This document shows positions 41,450 through 51,193 of a stretch of DNA of 64,000 nucleotides, one piece after another. Each line of letters starts with the position of its first letter. Within the stretch, counting starts at the first letter, position 1. The notes below the pieces were generated by a model, which saw only the letters and a program-made list of their open reading frames with translations, was not told the origin of the DNA and searched no databases. Source of the DNA: Nitzschia sp. pyKryTriq1 (Eukaryota > Bacillariophyta > Bacillariophyceae > Bacillariales > Bacillariaceae); assembly GCA_956465555.1 (NCBI GenBank), contig OY101127.1, forward strand, positions 434,001 to 498,000, in the 5' to 3' direction. The translations under genes and the position numbers were made by a program.

Positions 41450-43243
41450 ATGAATTTTCAGTTTGAGGAGACTCCCCACGGCGGCTGCTTCGGTCTGTTC
41501 GGCAAGCAGCCCAAGAAATCGATACTGAGCCAGTTCCAGAAAGAGCGGCCCATCAAGTTAGAGCGCAAGGAATCAGGCAGTGAAAGTAGCCCTTCTCCTG
41601 ACGAGGTGATCTCCTTGATTGCCCAGGATATGACTCGTATGTCTTTGCAAGAAAGAGAGAAGGCTGAAAACGATGTGCATGGCATATGTGACGGAGACAT
41701 TGAAACGCCCGAAATATTGGATCGATGCGTCGCCGAGTTGGGTGGCTACTTAGAGGAAAACAAACGCGGGACCGCCTTTGAACTGGCGGAAGCGTTGGAT
41801 CGATCCTACACTTCCAACTTTGATTTGCGGGCGATGTTTGTTCGTGCAGAGCGCTACCATTCTGCGGAGGCAGCCCAGAGGATGATTCGATTCTTCGAAT
41901 GCAAGAGGGACCTTTTCGGAGTCGGGCGTTTGACCAAGGATATTACCCTGGATGACCTAGATGTAGATGATATGGAGGCTCTGGAAAGCGGGGGTTTACA
42001 GCTTTGTCCTGCAAAAGATAGTGCTGGTAGAAACATCATCACTATCATGCTGGGGCTGCGCAAGTTTAAGGAGGCAGAAAACATGGTAAGTCTATCAAGT
42101 GGCATCCAGAAGTGGCTCATAAATAATGGTGTGCACGTCATGAAAAGCCTAAACAGTCGTTTCTTTCTCCTGCTTCCTGGCAACAATAGCAACGGGCTTG
42201 CTTCTATATTTATATGGTAGTTGCCCAGGACCAAGATGCTCAGCGCCGTGGGATCGTGGTCGTTTCCTATTCTGTTGGCGTCAAAGTGTTCAAATCGGTC
42301 CAGAACAAACTTCGCATTAGCATCCCCCTCCATATTGCGTCTCAACATTTTGCTCATGATGATCCTGTTGCGTATGTGTCGGCAAGCAAGCCTATTTTTT
42401 TGTTGACCAAATTTTCTAGAGTCCGCTTCCGATCTCACATGGGTAAGTCGATGATTTGTGGAAACTGCCTTCAACATACTCATAGTCTCCCGCAAACATA
42501 CTCAGGCACTGACACGCCTTGAACTGTGACACAGGTACACATGTTGAGTGCCAATATGCACTCACGACATTCGGAATCCCCCGACACGCGCTTCCTGTCG
42601 ATACCAACGGTTATCTATCAAGGGACTTTCATTTGGCTTGGTTGCAAAAACGACGAGAACTGGAGGAATCGCAGCCGATTCCCTACTTGCCTCAAACATC
42701 TCCAGCCTTTCCGGGAGTCTCTAGTGCCCATGTGACTTCAGGTCCCTTGTTTCCGTCATCGGGTGCCATCACACCTCCCGATGGTACCTCGCTGCAAGTC
42801 AGGGACCCTCGTTTGTCGGATATCCTGGTGAGTACTATTTTATATTTCGTCAGGTTATAGATTGGACCTTCCTTTCAATCCTCTGGGACGACTTCTCTTA
42901 CTCGATTCCGTTTTTAATTAAGTTTGGGCGAGGAAAAACAGTGGTCGAGCACCCAGGGAATGCCTGGTTCCGAGATCTTGTGGACCGGACCATGTTGAAG
43001 TACGAGGCATGCTCACGGATGGAAAAAGCCAATATCGCCGAAATGATTGTCAACATGGTGAAGGACGCAGGTGGCCGCTTTCTCAAGTCAGAGGACGAGG
43101 GAGACTTTTGGGAGGAAGTAGACGATCATACAGCACGAAAGAAGGTGGCCCACACGTTTCGAAACCGACGAAAGTTTCACGTTGGAATCATGAGGGTGAA
43201 TAGTCCCATGCAAACAAGCAGTAACTCCGCTGGCTCCTCATGA
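41450..43243 (+). CDS. CRAL-TRIO-like protein with C-terminal DUF6824-type domain
   Basis: Four exons, 41450-42085, 42190-42442, 42535-42827 and 42923-43243, encode 500 residues. Joins read ENM|QRACFYIYMVVAQDQ, SHM|GTHVECQYALTTFG and SDIL|FGRGKTVVEHPGN, all in phase. The first half is like diatom CRAL-TRIO-domain proteins: an N-terminal helical region, DDLDVDDMEALESGGLQLCP, then the A-Q-D-x-D-A-Q-R-R-G-I-V-V-V-S-Y core and a sheet ending YGIPRHALPVDTNG-like. The C-terminal domain (from about residue 394) reads ILFGRGKTVVEHPGNAWFRD, then RFLKSEDEGDFWEEVDD and ARKKVAHTFRNRRK; this D-I-L-x-G-R-G...H-x-G-N...F-R pattern is the diatom-expanded DUF6824 domain. The combination suggests lipid binding linked to an unknown, perhaps regulatory, function. 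Confidence 0.8.
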
Positions 43244-43408
43244 TGGTAATTGTGAACAACCGTTTGGGCCCACCGCCGAAAAGTCAATTCAGAGTTCATG
43301 AGTTATCACAAATAATGTTCCATCTTGCCTACTAGACAAATCTTTCGTAGACCTTGACAGTTTGAATAATGCATTGACATTTTCCGGTCCATTACGTAAA
43401 TTATGAAT

Positions 43409-45490
43409 CTACCGAAAATCGACTTTTAAAAATTGGACACATTCTTCCTCGAGCTTTTGGCAAAATCGTAGAACTTCGCCAGGCTTAGTACCCGTTTTTA
43501 CCGAAACGTACTCGACAAGTGTCCCAAACGGGCGAGGAGGGACCATTCCCTTGACGGATGAGTTGGCTTCACAAGGGACACCGATGTGTTCCTGCGGATC
43601 AGACTTCTCATGGTGGAACTGACGAGCTCTCAAAAGTTTCAAGCAAGGTAGTACGGTGCTTGCTTTACGGGTCTTGTCCTTTTTGTGGATCAATACCGGT
43701 TGCATGTCGGAAGGAAAGTCCTGTTCGTCGTTCAAGAAAATAGAATCTTCAACATTAATCAGGTTATCTTCGAGAACTTCCAGATGCTCCTTTGTAACCG
43801 AGCCCAAGTGCCGGCTCAGACTTTCATTCCACGGGACAAAACGCGTTGTTGGTTCCGCGTTGTTGGATGCGGTCCCAGATGTTTTAGCAGGAGGAGTGGA
43901 CAGTAGAACGTACCAGTGGTTTTCCCACTGACCGATAAATTTGGATGCCGTTACAACCACTCCCAGTAGCTCGGGCATCCCCCAGATTTGATCGCTCCGG
44001 CAAGCCCTGAGGGGTTTCGGAAGCTGTGGTGGATTTTCGTTGTCTAGCTTGTTCCCCTTGTTAGAAGGTTGACTGGAAGCAATGGGTAGACCCATCAACG
44101 TCAAAGAGTAGTCCAATACTTTTTGAGATAAACCAAGTTGTGAAACGATCCGAGCCAAGGCTAGTGGCAATGACCGCGGTGTGAGAAGACGTCCCAAGTG
44201 TTGATTCTTTTGCGCTTTTATTGGTTGCGAGATCTCTTCCTTTTCTGAACCCTTTTTGCGAAGTAGAAACGTTTTTGGCTCGTACCCGCAAGCAATTTGT
44301 ATATTTGTCACTAGTTTCCCGAGTTGAGATGCTGATGGTGGCTCGTTGAGATGAAAGAATCTTTTGATTCTCTTGAGTCGTTTTTGTTCCTGGGGTGTCA
44401 GCAGCGGAAAGGCATTCAGGAGTGGTAGACTCCCATCTTCAATCCAGACTTGAATATTTGCACAAGTGATACCGAACGGGGCAAAGGCCATGCACAGAAT
44501 TGCCGCTACCATTGGCAAAGAAGGTGACAAACAAAGAGCAACAGCTTTTCTACCCAATGTCTTCTTTCCAGCAAGTTTTTGATGACGAAGAATCATCCTT
44601 CCGATTGGATTCATCATGCCACCACGGTCCTCACTCATTGCCTGGCTCTGTTGTATCTTGCTTGTCTGAGTCACGGAATAAACGGATCTCGACATGCCAT
44701 CATCATCGTCACCATCAACCCTATCATCGCTGGGGTTACCTCTTTGAACAAATTCGACATCTGGAGGAGAAAATCCCTCCTTGGATGTTGCCATGCTTTT
44801 GTTCGTTTCCACAACATATCGTTGCTCATTTCCGATTTCCGCACGAATCTTCTTGCTTGCCTCGTGTGTCAAGACCCTCAATATCTTCATTCTAAGAAAA
44901 GTAGATAAGAACAAATCTCGAAAGCAGAATCTGACTTCGGGGTAAATCGCACCGTAATAGTCGGCGCCTTCCATCCAAGAACACATATATGCCTTCCAAA
45001 CCGTTCGAGTGGTCTCCATGGCAACACTCCGTACACCTTTTTTGCCAATCAGCTTCTTGGCGACGATATCAGTGGCTTCCTTGAGTATACGCTGCATTCC
45101 CAGAATACACTCTTCCACATCCGGTAAGCGCGTGGACTGGTCTAATTCTGCGAGCCGTTTGCGTTTTCGAGAGGACCGATTGCGAGTGGTCGTGGACGTT
45201 GTGGATCGAAGATGGCCGCTGACACGACCTGCCAGCGCCATGGACTCGTCATAGTCTATCAGCTCTTGGGACGCGGCAATCATCGTTTGCGACTGAGTAA
45301 AGCAATCCACGCAGACGAGACCGCCGCTGGTGTCATCGAGATATGATTCCGTGCCACCGCAATTGTCGCAGATAAACCCATGCTGTTCGGCCGTGGCGAC
45401 ATCGGATTTGGCTTCCTTGTTTTTCGTCGACGATAGCACTTCTCCTGTGGAGAATGCCTCGTCATCGCTGTCATCGAGATAAAACGACAT
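43409..45490 (-). CDS. TAF1B: RNA polymerase I initiation factor TAF1B/Rrn7
   Basis: Single exon, 693 residues. A zinc ribbon at the N-terminus (ICDNCGGTESYLDDTSGG then LVCVDCFTQSQ, residues 40-70) matches the Rrn7/TAF1B type, and the following cyclin-like region contains ILGMQRILKEATDIVAKKLI and YYGAIYPEVRFCFRDLFLST. The protein is a TFIIB-like factor of RNA polymerase I that recruits the polymerase to ribosomal DNA promoters in the nucleolus. Acidic and basic tracts in the linker (RKRKRLAE) look like a nuclear localisation signal. The length is close to that of plant and animal TAF1B. No second B-type cyclin fold was assigned with confidence. Confidence 0.8.
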   Translation of the reverse strand: MSFYLDDSDDEAFSTGEVLSSTKNKEAKSDVATAEQHGFICDNCGGTESYLDDTSGGLVCVDCFTQSQTMIAASQELIDYDESMALAGRVSGHLRSTTSTTTRNRSSRKRKRLAELDQSTRLPDVEECILGMQRILKEATDIVAKKLIGKKGVRSVAMETTRTVWKAYMCSWMEGADYYGAIYPEVRFCFRDLFLSTFLRMKILRVLTHEASKKIRAEIGNEQRYVVETNKSMATSKEGFSPPDVEFVQRGNPSDDRVDGDDDDGMSRSVYSVTQTSKIQQSQAMSEDRGGMMNPIGRMILRHQKLAGKKTLGRKAVALCLSPSLPMVAAILCMAFAPFGITCANIQVWIEDGSLPLLNAFPLLTPQEQKRLKRIKRFFHLNEPPSASQLGKLVTNIQIACGYEPKTFLLRKKGSEKEEISQPIKAQKNQHLGRLLTPRSLPLALARIVSQLGLSQKVLDYSLTLMGLPIASSQPSNKGNKLDNENPPQLPKPLRACRSDQIWGMPELLGVVVTASKFIGQWENHWYVLLSTPPAKTSGTASNNAEPTTRFVPWNESLSRHLGSVTKEHLEVLEDNLINVEDSIFLNDEQDFPSDMQPVLIHKKDKTRKASTVLPCLKLLRARQFHHEKSDPQEHIGVPCEANSSVKGMVPPRPFGTLVEYVSVKTGTKPGEVLRFCQKLEEECVQFLKVDFR

Positions 45491-45673
45491 GTCAACTCTT
45501 ATTGCAGCTCCCTCTCAGAGAGGGACAGAGACAACGAGAAGACTTGACAGAGTAAGATGTGCCGGTAAGATCCCATCGTGCTTTATTGTAGCCTGCCGGT
45601 GTCAATGTTTTTATTTGACTCAGAATTTTTCTTGTTGCAGTTGTACTGCGAAGGTACCGGTACTGGCAGAAGC

Positions 45674-45820
45674 ACTGTAGTCGTAGTCGGGGAACAAGGA
45701 CGGAGGAGGGACAGACCTGGCAGTCTTGAAAGCCGCCGTGCGAATCATCTCTCCGGCACTCGAGCAGCGAGAAAGAACCAACTCTCGAGCAGCGAGAGAG
45801 AGTCGAGAGAGAGCGATGAC
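45674..45820 (+). repeat. Dispersed repeat, copy 2
   Basis: Direct copy of 35731-35878: same CTGTAGTCGTAGTCGGGGAA opening, GGACGGAGGAGG core and GAGAGAGAGCGATGAC end, with the GAGCAGCGAGAGAG block also repeated inside. The left neighbour differs from copy 1 (here a GGTACCGGTACTGG motif), which suggests different truncation points. Confidence 0.8.
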
Positions 45821-46210
45821 GCAGATCAATCTTGGAACTGCCGAATCATCTAGCTATTCGTATCTTCCACGATGAAGATAGTAATATTCGCTCCCAACTG
45901 TCTATATCTAGATCCCACATACCTTCTTGTTATGGTAGCCTTTCGCTCCGTTTAGGGAATCTCATTCGTTGGATTGTATTGTTTATTCTTCATGTATAGT
46001 AAACAATACTAGTTTCCGCCGGAACGTCGCTTCCAAGACTACCGTCCGATTGAATCGCAGACTCATCCGATTGGGCCTCCATTTGGGACTGTTTCTGTAC
46101 ATCGCGAATCCAATTCACGACAATATGGAGGAGTCGTTCTCACACGACACACGATATTGGGTACCGTAGACGGAGTTCGAAGTGTTTGATGATGTAGCAG
46201 GTACCGTACT

Positions 46211-46217
46211 GGAGAGG

Positions 46218-46251
<34 letters not shown>

Positions 46252-46266
46252 GGGAGAGAGAGAGAA
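46211..46266 (+). repeat. GA microsatellite
   Basis: Nearly pure (GA)n with a few GG interruptions ending 20 bases before the oxygenase start codon. Its position suggests it is in the promoter or 5' leader, where purine runs can affect transcription. Confidence 0.95.
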
Positions 46267-46285
46267 CTGAGCAAAGGTGAAGACC

Positions 46286-47692
46286 ATGGCGACTTACTAT
46301 TGTAGGTCTACTCTTGTCATTATACTAGCGTTGCTGGGATTTGACTTCCTGTCGACTGTACAAGTATCCTTTGCCTTTGCGACGTTTCCGACTCGATCCG
46401 CGTCAACATCGTCGCTGTCGCCGTCGCCCATCGTTCTACTCGCAAAAGATGCCAATAGTAAAAAGAGAAAGACCAAGAAAACCGGAGGTGGAGGGGGGTT
46501 CGGTGCCGTCGCAAACAAGGCCAGTGGTAGCAGTAGCACCAAGGAAAAGCCCGCTTCGCTTACGAACAAGCGGCGACAAGAACTCATCCCTCTGTCAGCC
46601 GCCGATACCGCCAAGTTGAATACTCTCACCACACGACAACGCGAAGCACAAAACAAAGAGCCGCCGATTGCTGATGAGCTGGTCCCCCCAGAAACTATTA
46701 TTGATAAGACTACAAATACGAATACGATAGCTCGAAAGACGCGGCGTCAAAAATGGAGCCAACGAAGTGAAGCCGTCGATCACTCGGTGGAAACAACCCA
46801 GTTGAAAGGACTCTATACTCAAGAGTCTCAGCAGCAACTTGAAAACCAAGGCAGAAACAACAAGAGTCGACTTGTGAAAGTTTCTACAAACCCTCTCATA
46901 TTTACTATTGAGGAATTCATAGATCCAGAAGCCTGTCGGAGAGTACAAAACAACGCCGACGGTTGTTTTGATCTGCTATTCCCAGAGCGGCTATCAGATG
47001 CATTATTCGATGGACAAGAAAGCGAACTGGACAGTCTCTTATTCAATACAGCCAATTCTCGTGAGCATGACATGAATACAGCACTTCACTATCCCGATGG
47101 CCTTCACATGGACACCAATAACCAATGCTTGTTTCGGCACGTCACGTGTATTCTATATCTCAATGATGTCCCCGAGGAATGCGGTGGTGCCACTGTTTTT
47201 CCCTTGGCGCGGACCCTGCCGGGTGACCCCGCTTTGGCGGCGGCTTGTCGATTGCTCGACCAAAAACTCAGTCATACTCGGAGCAGATCCTGTGCCACGT
47301 TGGGGCTCGAGGCAGATGCTCGCGTCATCGAGACTCGGGTGGGAACAGATTTCATCCAACGACCTGATACCGACACGGCCCTGCGGATACAGCCTCGAGC
47401 GGGACGATTGTTGATATTCTTTTCACGAGACGAAAAGGGCCGGGAGGACCCTCGAACTTGGCATGCTGGGGAGCGGATTCAGGCAGGGAGAAATGGCGAA
47501 ATGACAGAAAAAAGAATTCTGACGCTGTTCAAAGAGGTCGACTATGAGGGTATCCCAGATCCTGGCCAAGGCGAGACTACCTTTGAAGGCTTCTTGGCCC
47601 CTCTAGTCGAAAAACAGCGGAAATGGCTACATGCAAAGACTCAATCACAAAGTGCTATACTGCAGCAATATGGCTTTAGTCCAAGGCAGTAG
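46286..47692 (+). CDS. Prolyl-4-hydroxylase-like 2-oxoglutarate/Fe(II) oxygenase, plastid-targeted candidate
   Basis: Single exon, 468 residues. The catalytic domain (about 200-440) shows the iron ligands: first H-x-D in DGLHMDTNNQ, second histidine in PRTWHAGERI, and the downstream basic residue for 2-oxoglutarate in TEKRILTLFKE. A CILYLNDVPEECGGATVFP block precedes, standard for prolyl-4-hydroxylase-alpha-like enzymes. The N-terminus is a signal peptide ending VSFA|FATFPTR, an A|F junction of the diatom plastid-targeting type, followed by a serine-rich transit-peptide-like stretch (SASTSSLSPSP). So a plastid (or secretory) location is expected. Substrate unknown. The ATG at 46286 is preferred; a longer open frame upstream begins with a non-ATG codon. 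Confidence 0.75.
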   Translation: MATYYCRSTLVIILALLGFDFLSTVQVSFAFATFPTRSASTSSLSPSPIVLLAKDANSKKRKTKKTGGGGGFGAVANKASGSSSTKEKPASLTNKRRQELIPLSAADTAKLNTLTTRQREAQNKEPPIADELVPPETIIDKTTNTNTIARKTRRQKWSQRSEAVDHSVETTQLKGLYTQESQQQLENQGRNNKSRLVKVSTNPLIFTIEEFIDPEACRRVQNNADGCFDLLFPERLSDALFDGQESELDSLLFNTANSREHDMNTALHYPDGLHMDTNNQCLFRHVTCILYLNDVPEECGGATVFPLARTLPGDPALAAACRLLDQKLSHTRSRSCATLGLEADARVIETRVGTDFIQRPDTDTALRIQPRAGRLLIFFSRDEKGREDPRTWHAGERIQAGRNGEMTEKRILTLFKEVDYEGIPDPGQGETTFEGFLAPLVEKQRKWLHAKTQSQSAILQQYGFSPRQ

Positions 47693-48371
47693 CGTGGAAT
47701 TTTGTTAGCAGAATCATAGAACGTTTGTTGGGCGATCATTAGGCTGGATTGTAGATGATGCAGCAACGACTACTTCCTCGGTCAACTAGACTAATAACTT
47801 GAGATCGGCGCGACCATGGGTCTGATGCTATGGAATTTCTGTCGAGTCTTGAAAAAGGCCACCACTCGTTTGGGCCGGAGCTCTAGTAGTATATCCCACT
47901 TCTTCCCACCCCTTGTTGCTTTCTTTCACCAGAAAGCGACCGGAACAGAAGATTGCCGGGACGGTCTTGGGTCTTGGCCCGCCTTGCCACGGCCAGGGCC
48001 TCACTCATCGTGAGGGAGTGAGATGAAATTCGACTTCCTGAGTCCCTTATATGGAGTCCCGTACGTACATATTGTACGTACGCGATACTTTGCCTACATT
48101 CGGAAGCCTTCATCACCATTCGTTGACTACGATGGGATAAGACTTTACTGTACCGTTTAATTCATAGTTTTTAATTACGATATCTTCTCATGCAATTATC
48201 CAACACTCCTTGGCTAGATTTGTTCCATTAGAGGACCAGTGAGTCACTCATTCAATTTCCTTGTATTCTTTTCCACGCCCAAGGAAAAGGGAATAACCAT
48301 CGCACCAACCCTCAGTCCTGTTACTTCCAAAGTGTTAAAAATCCATTGGTCCTACCGTTCGCTGCATCGCC
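47693..48371. other. Intergenic region, no feature seen
   Basis: Between two same-strand genes. Apart from a CGTACGTACATATTGTACGT palindrome-rich stretch near 48062-48082 there is no recognisable structure. Confidence 0.45.
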
Positions 48372-50525
48372 ATGCCAAGCCGAATCAATAATGGTGGCCC
48401 CGATGGCGACGAAGGACTGGCATCTACAACTAGTGCTAAACCGAGATGGTCGAGGTCACTTTTTGTCGTCGCACTGACGTGCTGTGCCCTATTTTTTTTT
48501 CAAGTTGCGTCCGTAGCCGAAGAAAAGGGAGAGTATGCAGAAGATGTTGAACTCCGAACCAAAGGTATTGTGCGAGAAAATGATGAAGCATGTCGCGGAA
48601 TTTGCAGCAACAAAACCAGAGCGCGTACCGAAAAGTTCGGAGGGAACCTGTTGGATCGTGCGGATCTTCTTCATCTGGCCAAACAAGCCAAGGAAAAGCT
48701 CATCAAAAACCTGAAAAAAGATTATGGCGATTATTTCGAGGCGATTTTTGTGACATCTGGAAAGGCATTTACGCCCGCGTCGGAAGGAGGCTCGTCGATG
48801 GATCGCCTGAAACGGAAACTTATGATCAAGGTTTTGGAGGTACAAGCGAAAATTCTGAAACAAGACAAGAATGTTGCCAGTAGCTGTGACTGCACCATTG
48901 ATGGTGGTAAGGCGCTGGTGGCAAAAGTGGAACCACTGGGTAACGAGACTCTTCCGATAGACGACACTTATGCTCGATATATTTGGGCAACTGGAGGTCA
49001 TAGTTCATCGGCAGGTCATGGGAATCTGTTCAGTGAAAGCTATACTGCAAACATGGGTCGAGATGCGCGCACTGTATTTGGAGCCATTGGTATTGAGTTT
49101 CAAGATCGAAACTACGCCATGGGTGGTACAAGTTCTGCGTTGGAAGTCAGTATGTGCTGGAAACAGATCTTTGGAGATGATATTGACGCGTTCTCGTGGG
49201 ACTATGGTATGACGGATGGAAAGGCGTACCAGAGAATGATGCATTTTGGCTATCGAGGTGGCCTTAGTCCTAGTGTACCAGCATTCTTTGGGGTCCATGC
49301 CGGGGGGAAAGAACGAGAAGCTGTGTTTCTAGCCTTGGAGGAGCACGGATTGCCTACGTTTGGTTGGTCCGACATATCAAATCGCTTAAGAAATGCCGCC
49401 GTTCCCGATAGCGCTGGTATCACCCAGGAGGAGATTGATGCGCTTCCGAAGTATGTGCGAAATTTCAAATGTGGTGACCAGTTCGAGAAAGGTGATCCCT
49501 TCTGCGATGCTGAAAAGTACTCAAAAGATCTTTGTTCCCCACGTGCGTTACAGACGAGTTGGCATCCAGGATTGTGAGTCATAGGATGGAACATGGCTAC
49601 GCTGCATGGGATAATGGATGCAACGCGCTCAACTCATTTCTATTTTCTGTTTCATACCCTCAGCAAGTCCCATGCCATGGATGGTCATGCCATGGGGCTC
49701 TTCATGGTTGACGCTCTCATCGATGCGCTGACTGATCTGGCGAATTACAATATCACTGACGCGAGTGCGATTTTCCTCCTCAAACAGGAGCTCCAAACCC
49801 AAGAAGATGAAATACACAAACAGCTGCAAAACGCTACGTTGTCCGAAAAAATGGTGGCTTCGCTTGTTTCGGACGCTACGACGACATTCCCAACGTTGGA
49901 CGTGAACCTGTTGTGGCAAGGGCCAAGTGTCTGTAGGACTGGGAGAACACCAGCTCAGTCTCGATACCTGGGTTACGCTACGAACACAGACAAAGTTGGC
50001 GGTATCAGTGTTCTTGGATCTGAATCGTACGATGTTGGTATACCGCTAGGAGAGGCCAGCAAAGCTAACACAAGTGACGGTTCCATGCCGCTTGTGTACG
50101 AACCAGGTGGCAAGGAACGTGAAAATTGCGAGGTTTTACTGAAACCGGATTACAAGGATTTTTTCTACGCCAACAAGGCTTATGGACTGAGCAAGCTTTC
50201 TTTTCCAAACGAAAAAGAGAAAAAAGCCTATGGTTACGTTGCTTCGCACTACAAGGGACTGATTGTTATAGTTTTTGCAGCTTGCAATTGGGGGAAATGC
50301 AAAAAGGGAGAATTGAAAGCGGTGGATCATTCGTTGGGTAAACTTGAGGTGTCGGTCAACGGACAGAATGTCACCGAGTTTCTGTCTGCGGGCTTTGAGG
50401 CTTGGATACTGAAAGGCGAGCATGGTCTGTATTGGCAGCCGGACCCGAGTGGCGTATTTGATGTTGGTTTCTTGGTGAAGGAGGACGATGAATATGTCAG
50501 GATATCGAGCATAATACTTTACTAA
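48372..50525 (+). CDS. SGNH-hydrolase-like type II membrane glycoprotein
   Basis: Exons 48372-49573 and 49664-50525 give 687 residues; the join reads WHPG|FKSHAMDGHAMG in phase. A single hydrophobic segment near residues 31-47 (LFVVALTCCALFFFQVA) after basic residues indicates a signal anchor. The first catalytic-looking block, YIWATGGHSSSAGHGNLFSE (about 199-218), has the G-H-S of an SGNH block I with unusual spacing, and a NYAMGGTSSALEVSM block follows, resembling block II/III glycine residues. The second exon has VFAACNWGKC and a C-terminal beta-rich part. I place it tentatively with diatom SGNH-like secretory proteins; the catalytic histidine-aspartate pair near the end was not identified. 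Many potential N-glycosylation sites (NKT, NET, NIT, NAT, NVT) fit a lumenal protein. Confidence 0.6.
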
Positions 50526-51193
50526 AAAACTCGCTCTCTGCCACCTCCCGTACTTTCAAGGACATGGGTGTCATTTCTTTCGCCATCAAAGAATCAATAT
50601 TTGCAGGGAACGGGTTATTGGACTCAAACTGTCAGCAGTTCATCCCGCCGAGCGTATGCAGATCGGAAGAATCTAACGTGTAAAGTGCGAGTACCACGAC
50701 TACACGTCGTAGTAGCTCGAACTATTTCCGCAAAAAATGTTGAAGCTTGAAGTATCCTTGGCATTGATCCGGCTTGTGTCTCTGGATTCACCATTTTAAT
50801 GCTTATATTGTGTCGGTGTAGTCTATGAAAAAGGAAGATGATGAGGTTGTTGTTGGTTTTGGCGGCTGGATACTCTTCCTGCACAAAAAGGCCATTTTTG
50901 CACATGGTCGGGAAATTATGCGGTCCAGCCCGCCTCCCGAGGCAAAAGGGCCCGAGCATCTCAAACTCAGATAATACTTTGGATAGAGTGAGTCGTCAAT
51001 TCTAGTACAGAGTAGACAACGAAAGGCTGGAGCTACAACTACGAAGTACTTCTATCCGATGAGGACCAAACTACCAAACGCAGGATGCCATTTTTTTATG
51101 AAAGGAGTCGTCTAGTATGAAATTACACACAGCCAGCCAGCAATATAGGCACGCCTCTGCTCGATTTCCGGTGACACAATGTGTTTGGTTCAT
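50526..51193. other. Convergent intergenic region, no feature seen
   Basis: Holds the 3' ends of the SGNH-like and COG4 genes. No repeat or RNA gene is recognised. Confidence 0.5.

Larger units (their letters stand above)
45491..46285. other. Divergent intergenic region with repeats
   Basis: Holds a second copy of a dispersed repeat (45674-45820), the GGTACC motif near 45652 and 46160, and a GA microsatellite directly upstream of the oxygenase gene. Both flanking promoters should be here. Confidence 0.5.
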
